Below are positions 21,240 to 31,920 of a stretch of 64,000 nucleotides of DNA, piece after piece (position 1 is the first letter of the stretch; each line of letters begins with the position of its first letter). The stretch covers positions 7,434,019 through 7,498,018 of the forward strand of contig NC_084705.1 of NCBI RefSeq assembly GCF_033807575.1, written 5' to 3'. Made by a program: the position numbers and the translations under genes. The stretch comes from Cydia pomonella. Its lineage: Eukaryota; Arthropoda; Insecta; Lepidoptera; Tortricidae. The notes beneath the pieces were generated by a model that ran no database searches, was not told the DNA's origin, and worked only from the letters and a program-made list of their open reading frames with translations.

Positions 21240-21740
21240 CCCCGGCTTGGACCTCGTCGCCCCCGCCCCGCGGCCCGCGTTCGCCGTTTTCCCGCGAGAA
21301 AGAGCTGGCGAGGTCTATTCAAATATCCCCAGTCTGTTCACACCCCTCCCCACCCGCCAGCGCCTCGCAGTCTCGTTCATATTTCGTGCTCCTATTTTGC
21401 GCAGCATCCCCGGGTACCGAAATGCAGTCGGCAGACAGTGAATAGTCTTACAATCATGACCAAACAAGGCAACTTAAACCTTTCTCCGCGGTAGTAGAGA
21501 TCAATTTAGTGTAACACTTTGCGGCAAAGTTAAGCTCTAATGTACGGGGATGCGCTTGCCTCCCGAAGCCCGGAATTGGGGTAGAGATTCAGTACAAGTA
21601 GCGTGTAGGGGCGCGGCTCGCCGCACAGTTAGACGCGACTGAGCTTCTGCCGATACCGACACTTCATGTTAACACAGTTTACAATTAAAACACTAATTTT
21701 TCAAACGCGTTGAATGACTGAAAATCGAGGATCGTGTAAA
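21240..21740 (+). promoter_or_regulatory. GC/CpG-rich island with candidate non-coding first exon ending at a splice donor
   Basis: In strongly AT-rich surroundings this stretch is GC- and CpG-rich (CGTCGCCCCCGCCCCGCGG at about 21256, GGGGCGCGGCTCGCCGC at about 21608). That fits a promoter and 5' UTR. CACAGTT at 21624-21630 resembles an insect initiator. The transcript would run to ...CGTGTAAAG|GTAAGTGTG, a strong donor at 21741. ATG codons inside open only short frames (for example 21456), so the exon is read as 5' UTR. A 147-codon frame at 21051-21494 starts with GTG and is probably fortuitous. The prediction rests on composition and one splice signal. Confidence 0.45.
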
Positions 21741-22019
21741 GGTAAGTGTGCGTGAGAGTGGCTAGTAACTAGTTGTTTCCTTTTCCGCACCTCCGGGTCT
21801 AAGTTTCCGTATAATTTGATTGCCTCAAATGCTCCCTAACTCGATACCGTTACCTCTCCTGACGCGCTCAAGTGTTGTTGACTTGTTGTTTCTATTTTGT
21901 TTTGACTCGTTCGTTTGTCGTTTGTTTTACCTTTAATCTATTTATTTCCGAAGTTTTCCTGTTTGATATCTTACATTTACGGTCGGTGATAAGTGACAGC
22001 TTTTACATTATTATTTCAG

Positions 22020-22056
22020 ATGCCGGAAATTGCGAGCTTTCTTCACTTCGACGCAG
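22020..22056 (+). CDS. candidate first coding exon, 37 nt, of an unidentified gene
   Basis: TTACATTATTATTTCAG is a good acceptor ending at 22019 and GTAACG a plausible donor at 22057. The 37 nt between them begin with ATG and read MPEIASFLHFDA, leaving one base (phase 1) for the next exon. Joined to the donor at 21741, the start codon would sit in the context AAAG|ATGC. I do not recognise the peptide. No following exon could be found in the next kilobases, so the intron would be long. Splice-like sites also arise by chance, so this is a hypothesis that an RNA read could settle. Confidence 0.35.
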
Positions 22057-23291
22057 GTAACGTATGAAGTTTTTTTTTGTTGCTTAATTTACTTATTATT
22101 TAAGCTTTTGATGTGTATTAATTGTCATCTAAAAACAAATTATAAATTAACTAACACCTGCTAAGCCAAGGACTTGATAACGTCTAAGTTAATTTAGATC
22201 CAAAGCCGCTGAGATAAGAGATTAAAACTTTTCTCATTCATAACAAAAGAGATTGGGAGAATAAATTTGCAGTAAATGGGAACACAGATAATATCTTGAA
22301 GATGTTTTAGAGTTTTGGGTAAATCCAACACACTTTTGGTATATTAAATGAGGGTAACTAGTTAAATAATTAAAGCGTATGTTTTACCACAAGATTTGAA
22401 ATCCTTGGGATTTTATGTCATAGTTTTTTTTTTGTTTGCAGCTGTTAAAATTTCGGAGTCCTGTTTATTTTTTTTTTGTAACATAAATAAATAAAATAAA
22501 ATAAATATACGGCCGATCCATTGTTGCGTGTAATATATAATAAATAGGCTAGTAAATAAATGTGAGGATTGTTTTCCGCGCGCCCATTTAATTACTGCAA
22601 TGGTCAATCAATAGGTGCGAATACATTGTGGACAACGAGCCAATATTTAATGCTATTTCCGCCAAATGTACATTTCATGATATACCTATGTAAATTTAGG
22701 TGCTAACTTTCCATTAAAAACCCAACTAGTTTCGCGCGGTTGGACCTTGGGTAGTAAACGTTACTTTACGTGCGGACATTTACCGCGCGGTTCGGTTCAC
22801 TATAGTCACGGGGCATAATTGCAATGGTCGATACGGTAGGGGATTCCGGGCTAACATGTAACTATGCGTATAATACTTATCTACGGGTAATAATAATATA
22901 ATATTTAGTAGTTGATTTGCGTTATCTATAACTTGACAATAATTCGACAATTCTCGGTATCTTTACAATTGATCGACAGGTTATTTTTAAAGTACAAAAA
23001 TTTCACTTGAACAAATATACTTCTAGGGTCTGATAAGAATACTCGTAATGGATCTTTAATAGTATGTTATCAGAACACAAAAAAATGCATTATTTTATAT
23101 AATATTTACACACATAGCTATTTCAATAATTTAGCGCACATAATAATTTTAAACACCTTTTACTTGAATTTTGCCTGTTACATTGGAAAGCGTTTAAACA
23201 GGCACTGAGCTAAATACAGCATAACTTACAATCACAAGCGCTTGACAACATTCAAATGCTTCAATATATTCAATTCAGTTATGTATTATTT
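22057..23291. other. non-coding DNA, possibly intron
   Basis: AT-rich with poly-T tracts and no supported repeat or exon. If the exon at 22020 is real, this is the start of its intron. Confidence 0.4.
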
Positions 23292-23505
23292 AAAAAACCG
23301 GTCAAGATCATGTCGGGCCATGTTCATTGAAGGGTTCCGTAGTTACCCGTCCGTCACAATAGGCTGCATTAAACGGGTATCCAAAAAGGAATACCTTCGC
23401 AGCATTTGTACGAGTTGTTCGTTTTACTAAGCAGGGAAGACTTTTTGCGAAAATTCAAGAACAGCTTAGCCGATCACATTCGCTATACACACCCACTTTA
23501 TTAGA
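23292..23505 (+). repeat. GTTCCG-type dispersed repeat, 5' partial copy
   Basis: AAAACCGGTCAAGATCATGTC, then AGGGTTCCGTAGTTACCCGTC, matches the start of the copy that begins again at 23508. The first ~210 bp are thus tandemly repeated in diverged form, from independent insertion or partial duplication. Confidence 0.7.
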
Positions 23506-23507
23506 AG

Positions 23508-24133
23508 AAAAACCGGCCAAGAGCATGTCGGGCCACGCTCAGTGTAGGGTTCCGTAGTTACTCTTCCGTCACAATAAGCTAAACTGGAGCTTAAAGTATA
23601 GTAAATTGTTAACCAAGGGATGAAACGGTACCTTTCACCAGAGTTAAACAAATAGGCAAATTTGCATAATCAGTACCTAATTAAAGTAAGTCTTTTTACT
23701 ATGAAGGGAAAACTTTTTGCGATAAGTCAAAAACAATTAAACTGATCATGTCCGCTATAGTTTTCATTTAATGTCTTTCTTAAGCTCTACTTCCACGATT
23801 TTTGTCATATTTTTTGGACCTATGGTTCAAAAGTTAGAGGGGGGGGGGACACATTTTTTTTTTCTTTCGGAGCGATTATCTCCGAATATATTCACTTTAT
23901 CAAAACATGTTTCTTGAAAACCCCTATTAGTTTTGAAAGACCTTTCCAACGACACCCCACACTCTAGGGTTGAAGCGAAAAAAAAAATTCACCCCCACTT
24001 TACGTGTAGAGGAGGTACCCTAAAAAAAATTAAATTTTTAGATTTTATTGTACGACTTTGTCGGCTTTATTGATTTATATATCCATGCCAAATTTCAGCT
24101 TTCTAGCACTAACGACCACGGAGCAAAGCCTCG

Positions 24134-24168
<35 letters not shown>

Positions 24169-24218
24169 GGACATGGCGAAACTATAAGGGTTCCTAGTTG
24201 ACTACGGAACCCTAAAAA
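23508..24218 (+). repeat. GTTCCG-type dispersed repeat, near-complete copy
   Basis: It begins AAAAACCGGCCAAGAGCATG and ends TGACTACGGAACCCTAAAAA. It shares ordered blocks with 2344-2921: TTTTGAAAGACCTTTCCAAC, CCACACTCTAGGG, TCCATGCCAAATTTCAGC, TTCTAGCACTAACGACCACG, a (GACA)n run at about 24135-24168, and GGCGAAACTATAAGGGTTCC. A G10 run lies at about 23840. No coding capacity. Confidence 0.8.
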
Positions 24219-24601
24219 GGTGCGAAATCCAAATATGAAAGCTAGCCCTTCACGCCTACAGTTTTTTTTTTATTTGCCTCCTTTTTATCGACAAAGTAGT
24301 TGTGCCAGAATACAGTAAAGTATTCTTACCAACCCGTTTCCTCTTCTTATATCCGGATCGGTAACTGTTTAATACTGTAGTCCATAAATATAGATAGTTA
24401 CTTACATTACTTCGTACGATTATATTATTTTTTTTACATATTTTTTTTGTGATTATTTCAATTAAATATAGCATAACATTTAAGCTCAGACGGAGCTCTG
24501 AACGCCACGAGTCATTGCATGACTCGAGCTTGGCTAATTTTTTATTTTATGATTTTGTCGGCGCGACTCATGTTCAACCTCAGCTCTAGTCCTAACGGTT
24601 A

Positions 24602-24690
24602 GTAAGCTAACCCACGGACGGACAGACATACAGGCAGACAGACGTACATGACCAAACTATAAGGGTTCCTAATTTACGGGACCCTAAAAA
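24602..24690 (+). repeat. GTTCCG-type repeat, 3' end only
   Basis: ACGGACGGACAGACATACAGG, then ACATGACCAAACTATAAGGG and ACGGGACCCTAAAAA, match the 3' end of the repeat at 23508-24218. Everything upstream is lost or too diverged. Confidence 0.6.
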
Positions 24691-25251
24691 CAGCGTGAAA
24701 ATATATATTCCGTTTGATATATGTATTAGGTGAATCATTAGTTATCTCTGAAAAAGAGTAGGACGCTTACGTTGTCGAAGGTGGCGTTTGCTTGAGAAGC
24801 TTTTTGATAGTTATTTGACTATGGACTATAATATGTATGCATAAATCAGAAGGGAAGAATTGGTTTTAAAGTTTTTTGATTGAACGGAATGATATGTGAT
24901 CTGCCTGTGGCTTATCCTCTACTTTACCAACAAATGCTAGTTTTAGTTGTCAGCATCTGCGCACGATCCTACTTCCGAACCAAAATAAAATCCAATATCT
25001 TTGGTAACATTTGTCGATATACAGCTGACTTCTAATATTATCTTTAAAATTAGTCTCCAGTTTTTACCGGCTAGTCAAATTAGCAGAACATCGAATTACT
25101 TAAAAATTTGTGGTGCAAATATGTAACTTAAAACTCGAGATGAATCATTGTCAAATTATATGACTGCCAGCAGACTCAACTCCATCAAACTTTTCATGCA
25201 TTTAGTATGGGTTGTCGGAGTTTAGACGCAAGCACAAATCTGGATGGAAAT
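24691..25251. other. non-coding DNA, nothing recognised
   Basis: No coding frames, splice-bounded segments or repeats could be supported. Confidence 0.4.
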
Positions 25252-25495
25252 AAATAAATATTATTAGGACATGACACAAATTGACTAAGTCCCACAGTAA
25301 GCTCAATAAGACTTGTGTTGTGGGTACTTAGACAACAATATAAATATTTATAAATACTTAAATACATAGAAAAAATCCATGACTCAGGAGCAAATATCTG
25401 TGCTCATCACACAAATACATGCCTTTACCAGGATTTGAACCCGGAACCATCGGCTTCATAGGCAGGGTCACTACCCACTAGGCCAGACAGGTAGT
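25252..25495 (-). repeat. tRNA-headed SINE, near complete
   Basis: Read on the minus strand the head is GGCCTAGTGGGTAGTGACCC (box A-like) followed by CCGGGTTCAAATCCTGGTAA (box B-like), spaced as in a tRNA gene. It is followed by the body ATGAGCACAGATATTTGCTCC, TGAGTCATGG, CTATGTATTTAAGTATTTAT, TTGTCTAAGTACCC, and the tail ATTGAGCTTACTGTGGGAC, AATTTGTGTCATGTCC, with an ATTTATT end. The internal promoter looks intact, so RNA polymerase III transcription is conceivable. It is not a functional tRNA: there is no acceptor-stem pairing with a 3' half. Confidence 0.8.
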
Positions 25496-26145
25496 CAAAA
25501 AATATTCAATAGTATTAAGTTACAGTACCTACTCTAATCTGTTTGGTTCGAAACTCACTTCTTTTCTACCTTTCATAAATCCAGTCGGAAAAGATAAAGC
25601 ACTTGAGTAACCAAACTCATTGGCAGCTATTTATTGCGGACCTACTGGCCCAAGCTGACTGCTGCAGGATATATTGAGCGAAAACGGCACCCAATTCTCC
25701 ACCTACTTCGTCTTTCTCCAGTTGTCTCCAATTTTTCTCCGGTACGTGTAATGCATTATCGTTCTAAGGTCTTCCTCTACTCAATCGAGACATGTCTTCG
25801 TAAGGCATCGTTCTTGGTCTTTTCTGTAGTGGCGTCCACCTTATCATAATTTTTGCATAATTAGATATCTTAAAAATTGATTTTGATTGATTGTATTTAT
25901 GATAAATGTATTATGAATTAAAAAAAAAATGTTTAGCTACTTCCATGTCATATGCTTTTCTATGTAAATAAGATTTCATTTAAGTTCGTGGAATAATATA
26001 GGATCTTCAATTTTGTTAGAAAACGCAAGCAAGCCTCTTGAAGAAGTCTCTTGTGCCAATTCCACAAGTAACTAAAGACTAAACAATTACCCTAATTCTC
26101 ATACGACCACTGATAGCGGACGGCGCGGAATAAATACGGCCGGAT

Positions 26146-26345
26146 CCTATTTCACCTACGCTTACATTTGTCAGTGACATATGTCGAGTGACAATTGTCA
26201 TGTGACCGGTGACAATTTCGTAAACTGTTTTTGTATAGCGTTACTTATAAACATGACAGGCATTTTGTTACAATTGTCCATCTTTAAATGAATTACAATG
26301 ATTTGGTGAAACAAGAGTAATTTTTACAAGTCGACATATTTGTCA
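26146..26345 (+). repeat. AT-rich repeat with ACAATTGTC/CATATG palindromes, unoccupied copy
   Basis: The block CCTATTTCACC ... CATATGTCGAGTGACAATTG ... CATGACAGGC ... GTTACAATTGTCCATC ... GGTGAAACAAGAGTAATTTT ... ACAAGTCGACAT is also found, reverse-complemented, as the two outer parts of 28003-28931. In this copy the two parts meet at CCATCTTTAAATGA, where the other copy carries a 657-bp insert. The element consists largely of short palindromes. Class unknown. Confidence 0.75.
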
Positions 26346-26510
26346 ATTTGTCGGTAATTCTTGACACGAGATCGGAAAAACAAAACTTAGTAGCCTAAAT
26401 TCGCCTTTATAGGGTACAAATAAAAATCGCATTAACTAGCTTTTTAATTCTCCTTAACTAGTATTAAACCATAATTCCACTATAAATTGAATCATATACG
26501 TTTAGTAATA

Positions 26511-26731
26511 CAGTCAGCATCATTAGTAGCGGATGAAACAACGCGCCAAAAGTATGTGATATTCCGAATAACTTTTCCAAATATAGATAAATCTCTCAAA
26601 TTTACGTTCAAAAGTATATTATTTATAGTCTTAATTGTTCTACATATAGAACTATCACTCTGTATTAAGTTTTTACAGAATGGTAGATATTTTTGAAACC
26701 TTGTTTGATCCGTTACTTTTGATGCTGACTG
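26511..26731. mobile_element. Tc1/mariner-like MITE (TA-flanked)
   Basis: CAGTCAGCATCATTAGTAGC at the left and GTTACTTTTGATGCTGACTG at the right are inverted repeats of about 25 bp with few mismatches. Each is flanked by TA (26509-26510 and 26732-26733). TA duplication is the signature of the Tc1/mariner group. The interior is AT-rich and holds no transposase. The 69-codon open frame at 26487-26696 is incidental. Confidence 0.85.
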
Positions 26732-27293
26732 TACAACATTTAGGATTTGGTATAAGTATCAGTATAGTTTTCATAATCAAAAAAATGATAATACGAAGTT
26801 GGGGACCGGTAACGATGTTAGGTATTTTAGGTAGATATTAGATAAAGATATTTTATTATTTAAGTAGGCATATTACAATGCGCTTATGAACGTCAAATAA
26901 AGCTACACTGGCTCTAACCCTACACCTCTGACCCGAGAAGATTTAAATCCCCCCTCAATTGGAGAAGGGTATCCCAATATGGACCGGCAAGAAACTCGGC
27001 GGGACACATCTTGTCAAAACAATATATTTTATAATTAACATGTATTAAATAAGAAAAAATACAATTTAGATTACTATAGAAATCATGCAATTACATACAG
27101 TAGCTACTTTTCTTTATAGAAATTTGAATAAAAAATATGTCTTATCAAATCATACAAATACGTAGCTCTTTCAGAAAACATATCGAATTCTTACAAAAGG
27201 AAAAGAAAATGAATAAAGAATTGAGAATATACATGATATAAAACTGACTGATTGCTATACTTACATAAAATATTTGATGTGCTTTCTTACCTG

Positions 27294-27610
27294 GAGCGGT
27301 GGTGGCCGAGTGGATATGACGTCCGACTTTCAATCTGGAGGTCGCGTGTTCAAATCCTGGGTCGTACCAATGAGTTTTTCGGAACTTATGTACGAAATAT
27401 CATTTGATATTTACCACTAGCTTTTCGGTGAAGGAAAACATCGTGAGGAAACCTGCATGCATCTGCGAAGAAATTCAAAAGGTGTATGTGAAGTCCCCAA
27501 TCCGCATTGGGCTAGCGTGGGGACTATAGCCCGAGCCCTCTCGCGCATGAGAGGAGGCCTGTGCCCAGCAGTGGGACGTATATAGGCTGAATTATTATTA
27601 TTATTATTAT
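27294..27610 (+). mobile_element. SINE with tRNA-like head and LINE-derived tail, 11-bp TSD
   Basis: The 317-bp unit is bracketed by TTTCTTACCTG (27283-27293 and 27611-27621), a perfect 11-bp target duplication. The head has TGGCCGAGTGG (box A) and GTGTTCAAATCCTGG (box B). The body contains TTCGGTGAAGGAAAACATCG and TGAGGAAACCTGCATG. The tail GTGCCCAGCAGTGGGACG, then ATAGGCTGA and (ATT)n, is the same 3' end as the LINE fragments at 12001 and 15296. This suggests the SINE borrows that LINE's machinery. Confidence 0.9.
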
Positions 27611-28002
27611 TTTCTTACCTGAGCTGTGTCACCTATAACTCTACACATAATACAATGATTTTAATTGCTACTTCTTTTTACAGTTTCTGTTTTGGTTGGA
27701 CCATGCATGTTTGTCTGTCAAGTAGTCCTCGACTCTGTAATAAGCCTTCAACATCAATAACTTTTTTAAAGTAATTCTTAAGAGCTATTGTTTTTTTTTT
27801 TATAATTTACTTGGGCGAAGTTGGGCACCAACGATTAAGTTACGATTTTGGTTTGTAACAAAATAAATCTCCACGAAAGCAATAGAATTTGTACAAGGGG
27901 ATATATAAAATACGAATAGATTTCTCCTTTGACATCGCTGACTTAGCATTTGAAGAAAAAAAATCTTATAGTATCTAAGTTACAAAAAATAATGCTTTGC
28001 AT

Positions 28003-28931
28003 CGGTGGTGACAACAAGTCACATCGAAAGCAATGATCTCTGGTGAAAAATTTAAAATCATGTCGACTTGTGAAAAATACTCTTGTTTCACAAAATTATT
28101 GTCATTAAAAGGCTGTAGCCGTGTTTCTGTGCAAAATTAGGCTTTCTATCAAATGTTCTAGTTATTTTATTTTTAGATACTCCTTGTAGGCAAAGCTCTG
28201 TTCGCAAAAGAAGAACCATGTACACTTGTCAGTGTTCGTAATATCGCCGTTTGTTTTTTTTTTTTTCACTTTTTAATTATTTTCTTGAATTTGGTCTTTG
28301 CGATTTATTTGATTTAACAATTTTTTTTGAGAAATTTTTTATTTGTAGCTAACTTTGGCATGAAGTACCAAAGCTAATATTTGGAATTTAATACATGTAG
28401 TAGGTCTATAAATGGGCAATTCATGATATAAAAACGGTAGGTACCGCTATACCAGAACACCAAAAAAAATTGACAAATTATAGTTTTCATTATTTTGAAA
28501 TATATTTGAACTAAAGTTTCAGACAATATTTTTTGTAGTCAGCGTAGTCAGTAGCCAAAAATCGCAAATAAATCGCAAAGACCAAATTCAAGAAAATAAT
28601 TAAAAAGTGAAAAAAAAAAAACAAACGATGATATTACGAACACTGACAAGGGTACATGGTTCTTCTTTTGGGAACAGAGCTTTGTCTACAAGAAGTATCT
28701 AAAAATAAAATAATTAGAACATTTGATAGAAAGGCTAATTTTGCACAGAAACACGGCTACAGCCTTTAAAATGGACAATTGTACCAAAACGCCTGTCATA
28801 TTTATACACACAATAATGTACGAAATTGTAATCTGTCACTTGTCACTTGACAATTGTCACTCGACATATGTCGAAACAGGGGTCTGTGATATTTTTTGAC
28901 AATTATCGCATCTGACAGCGTGGTGAAATAG
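28003..28931 (-). repeat. AT-rich palindromic repeat, occupied copy (host of the 28109-28765 insert)
   Basis: The outer parts 28030-28108 and 28766-28931 are the reverse complement of the two halves of 26146-26345, sharing ACTTGACAATTGTCACTCG, GACATATGTCG, ACAAGTCGACAT and GTGAAACAAGAGTA. The left border is approximate. Confidence 0.7.
28109..28765. mobile_element. 657-bp long-inverted-repeat element inserted at TTAA
   Basis: The left arm (28109-about 28320) and right arm (about 28550-28765) are reverse complements over roughly 210 bp with few mismatches. Both start AGGCTGTAGCCGTGTTTCTG and include TTTTTAGATACT and ACACTTGTCAGTGTTCGTAA-type blocks. TTAA lies on both sides (28105-28108, 28766-28769). 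A related unoccupied site occurs at 26275-26300. TTAA targeting fits piggyBac-like enzymes, but the ends are not CCCTTT-like. It encodes nothing. Transcripts would fold into a hairpin of more than 200 bp. Confidence 0.85.
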
Positions 28932-30529
28932 GGGAGCTACTTATTGTTTCCATATGAAATAATCGCAAATTTGGTAACATCAAGTAGAAGGTGTTTCATG
29001 TCAGGTAGTTTGTTTGTCATGAATTTTATAATAATATATTTTGCAATTTTTGTACAAGTAAAGCTCCTAAAGTAGCATAGGTAAGCTGTTCAATAAGTAC
29101 TAAAAGAAAAAAATAACATACGCCGTAGGTATATTGTAGGTAAAACAATAGGCTAAAAACTGTTTTAGAAACTATTTATCCCTCCATTTTATAATTATAG
29201 CTCGGAAAGGTAATCGCAAAACCGTTGTGACTCGAACAAGATGTTTCAAAGTCGTGTTATTTGCCGTGTTTTTTTTCTAATTGTATTCATTGTAGCACAA
29301 ACGTCTAAAAGTTCTCGCCTTTTTGCTATTATCGTATTTGTTTTTACGATAACATGTTCGAGCTATGTTTATAATTGTATGTATTAAAAAACACATATAG
29401 TATGAAAGCGAAAACAGATGTAAAATTCAAAATCTACAATAGTTATAAAAATAGCAAATCCCTTTGCTTTTGATATTTTTACCTGTAGGTTTATATATAT
29501 TTTTTATTGAGAGCGGATGTAATTCAGTAATTGACATGACTGCCGACTGCGGTACTGCCTCAGAAATGCGGCCAGCAGTACTGACGGCAGTCGGCAGTAA
29601 TATTGAATAACTTATTAGCGATACCGTTATCACGTTAATCGCACACGTACTGTTACGCTGAAATATTTTACGTCTCATCGGCGTAAAACGCGCATACGAT
29701 TACCCTCATAACTACGAAAATGAAAATGAATAACTAATGAGTACTCAACAAGTCTTACAAAGGGCCGGTTTATTACAGGGCCCACGTAAAATTCATTTTA
29801 TACCCACCGGCCCAGCGTCTCCTGCGCGCGTATTCTATACGCGGGTGAGTCGAGAGAGTTAGAAAAACCAGTATTAGGCGGCCTGAAGATCCGTAAACTA
29901 TATGTACATAGCTGATTTGTGCTGAATATTGGTTAGCCTGAGCGATGAACTCGCTATCGGCTGGCATGCTTTTGGAACACCACCATCCCTTATAAAGAAG
30001 GTACCTTATCTGGAGGCCGAATGAAGTTTTGAGTTTTATTGCCACGTTTAAATATAAGACCATTTGTCTATTGTTCAAGTTTTTTATTTTAGCTTTTTGA
30101 TTGTGCAGCATAGAGGAAGATTTTACGTTACAAAAAAGTCTGTATAGATCATTATCAGTAAGTTTACGTATAGGTTTTGGTACATAATTATATTTTTTAA
30201 TTTACCACAATATCTACCTCAACGTCTATGAACTAGGGTGACTTCGACTAATAGGATGAATCTTAAAAAGGGCAGACATATTCAATCGTTACTTTGAAAC
30301 AATCGATTTAATAGTATCTTTGTAGCTATACTATTTCACATATCCCGCAATTTATATTTAGAGGAAAAACCAAAGGAGCCAGAATATAGTACATTTTCCA
30401 AGATGGCGGCATTCTTCAAGATACAGTCAGGTGTTCAAGTAATGAAATAATTACATATTAACATAAAAAAAACCTATTTTACAAAACATTTAGATAAAAC
30501 AATATTTTTTCCAACCATAGTACATCTTC
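28932..30529. other. non-coding DNA
   Basis: No gene supported. 29528-29610 contains a hairpin (GACTGCCGACTGC against GACGGCAGTCGGCAGT) related to 6298-6545. CCAAGATGGCGGC at 30398-30410 is a perfect-looking YY1/Pho binding word. Confidence 0.4.
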
Positions 30530-30990
30530 TAGGTACAAACAAAGTTGTAATTAAAATATTTTTCGATGAGGTGTTCCATTCTGGTTTTCATCGGCAGTTC
30601 GTTTCACAAAATAGCGCCATTTAAATGCAAATGTTTGATTTCTAGATAAAAATACAAAAATCGCTATAAGTATGCTTCTAAGATTTGAGGAGTTCCCTCA
30701 ATTCCTCATGGAACTTATCTTTATAACTGGATCTCGACAAAAATGTTGCTTAAAACTTTACTTGCTTAAAAAACGAATATATCGCCAAACGTATAATACG
30801 TTTCGTTACAGAGTTCCGTTCTGGTCTTCATCAGCAGTTATACTTTATCAAATGGTACTTTTAGGAATGAAAATGCTTGATTAAATAATGAAAACTTAAA
30901 AACCGCTATGCATATGTCCATAGGATTTGAAGAGTTCCCTTGATCCCTTATGGATCCCATCATCAGAACTAGATCTTGACAAAATTGGGA
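30530..30990 (-). repeat. dispersed repeat with conserved CTGATGAAGACCAG block, two tandem diverged units
   Basis: Two successive units each carry, on the minus strand, the conserved block (AACTGCCGATGAAAACCAG at 30568-30600; AACTGCTGATGAAGACCAG at 30809-30839). They share the 'GAGTTCCCTCAATTCCTCAT' and 'GCTATAAGTATGCTT' blocks with other copies in the window. Non-coding. Confidence 0.6.
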
Positions 30991-31027
30991 CCAATCTGGA
31001 AGTAAAAGTACTTATATAACTTTTAAA

Positions 31028-31130
31028 AAAATTTGTGCCTACGCCAAATCTTGGGATTAGTTGTCAAGCGGACCCCAGTCTCCCATGAGCCGTGGCAAAA
31101 TTCCAGGACAACGCGAGGAAGAAGAAGAAA
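31028..31130 (+). repeat. LINE/SINE tail fragment ending in (GAA)n
   Basis: CTACGCCAAATCTTGGGATT ... AAGCGGACCCCAGTCTCCC, then ATGAGCCGTGGCAAAATTCC and a GAAGAAGAAGAA end, look like the 3' end of a retroposon. AAAAATTT occurs on both sides, a possible short target duplication. Confidence 0.5.
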
Positions 31131-31218
31131 TACAAAAATTTCCAAATCGGTCCAGAAATTACAAAGTTAACAAACTGGGATAACAAACAATAAAAATAAT
31201 AATTAATCATAAAACCTA

Positions 31219-31442
31219 CAACCGAATTAAAAACCTCCTCCTTTTCAAATATTGAAGTCGGTTAAAAAGTAAGTACTTGTTATTAACACATATTATATCG
31301 AACTTTTCAATTTTCTTAGTTTAAGTTATTCAACCGAATTAAAAACCTCCTCCTTTTCAAATATTGAAGTCGGTTAAAAAGTAAGTACTTGTTATTAACA
31401 TATAAGTATATCGAACTTCTCAATTTTCTTAGTTTTAGTTTA
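31219..31442 (+). repeat. 112-bp tandem duplication
   Basis: Two nearly identical 112-bp units start at 31219 and 31331 with CAACCGAATTAAAAACCTCC and contain TTGAAGTCGGTTAAAAAGTA. Each has inverted words (CCGAATTAAAAA, TCGGTTAAAAA). The close identity means a recent local duplication. Confidence 0.85.
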
Positions 31443-31920
31443 TCGATAAACTACTATCACGTATATTTAGTATATATTAAGTGACTAAACAAAGAAGTAA
31501 AGCTTATTACAATTTAACACTCCTTCCTTTTTAAATGCCTGTTAAAATTTTAATAAGTATTAAAACATTGGGACTTGTAACTTGACGACGTATCCTCGTA
31601 CTTTGAGTTTCGTTTATTACGCCAATTACGTAATTCATTCATTTTGATTGTCATTCATTCCAGCGGTATTAACGCTGAATGACAATTTGGGTCATGTCAT
31701 CTGTCCGGGATTATATTTGTACGTTGTATTTAAATGTAAATGACACGTAATAGAACGGTGTAAGCGTATTTTTGTTCGTGTATTCGAAAAGAATGAATGG
31801 TTTTTTTATTAGAAGGGTTTCTGAGGAAGTTTTTGTTCCATGTTTTTTAAGTATTCCTGCCTAGTTTCAAGTTATGTTTTAGCATAGCTAAAGCAATATA
31901 AATAGTAATCATTAATAGAA

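Noticed and set aside
21051..21494. Longest open frame in the window (147 codons, plus)
   Set aside because: It starts with GTG, crosses the GC-rich island where stops are rare, has low-complexity Arg/Pro composition and no family motif. A 5' UTR/promoter explains the openness better.
24135..24168. (GACA)n microsatellite as an independent feature
   Set aside because: It is the internal short repeat of the GTTCCG family and recurs in shorter form in its other copies.
25400..25495. tRNA gene
   Set aside because: Box A and box B are present but the sequence continues into a SINE body, without a closing acceptor stem. The same holds for 19264, 27294 and 60900.
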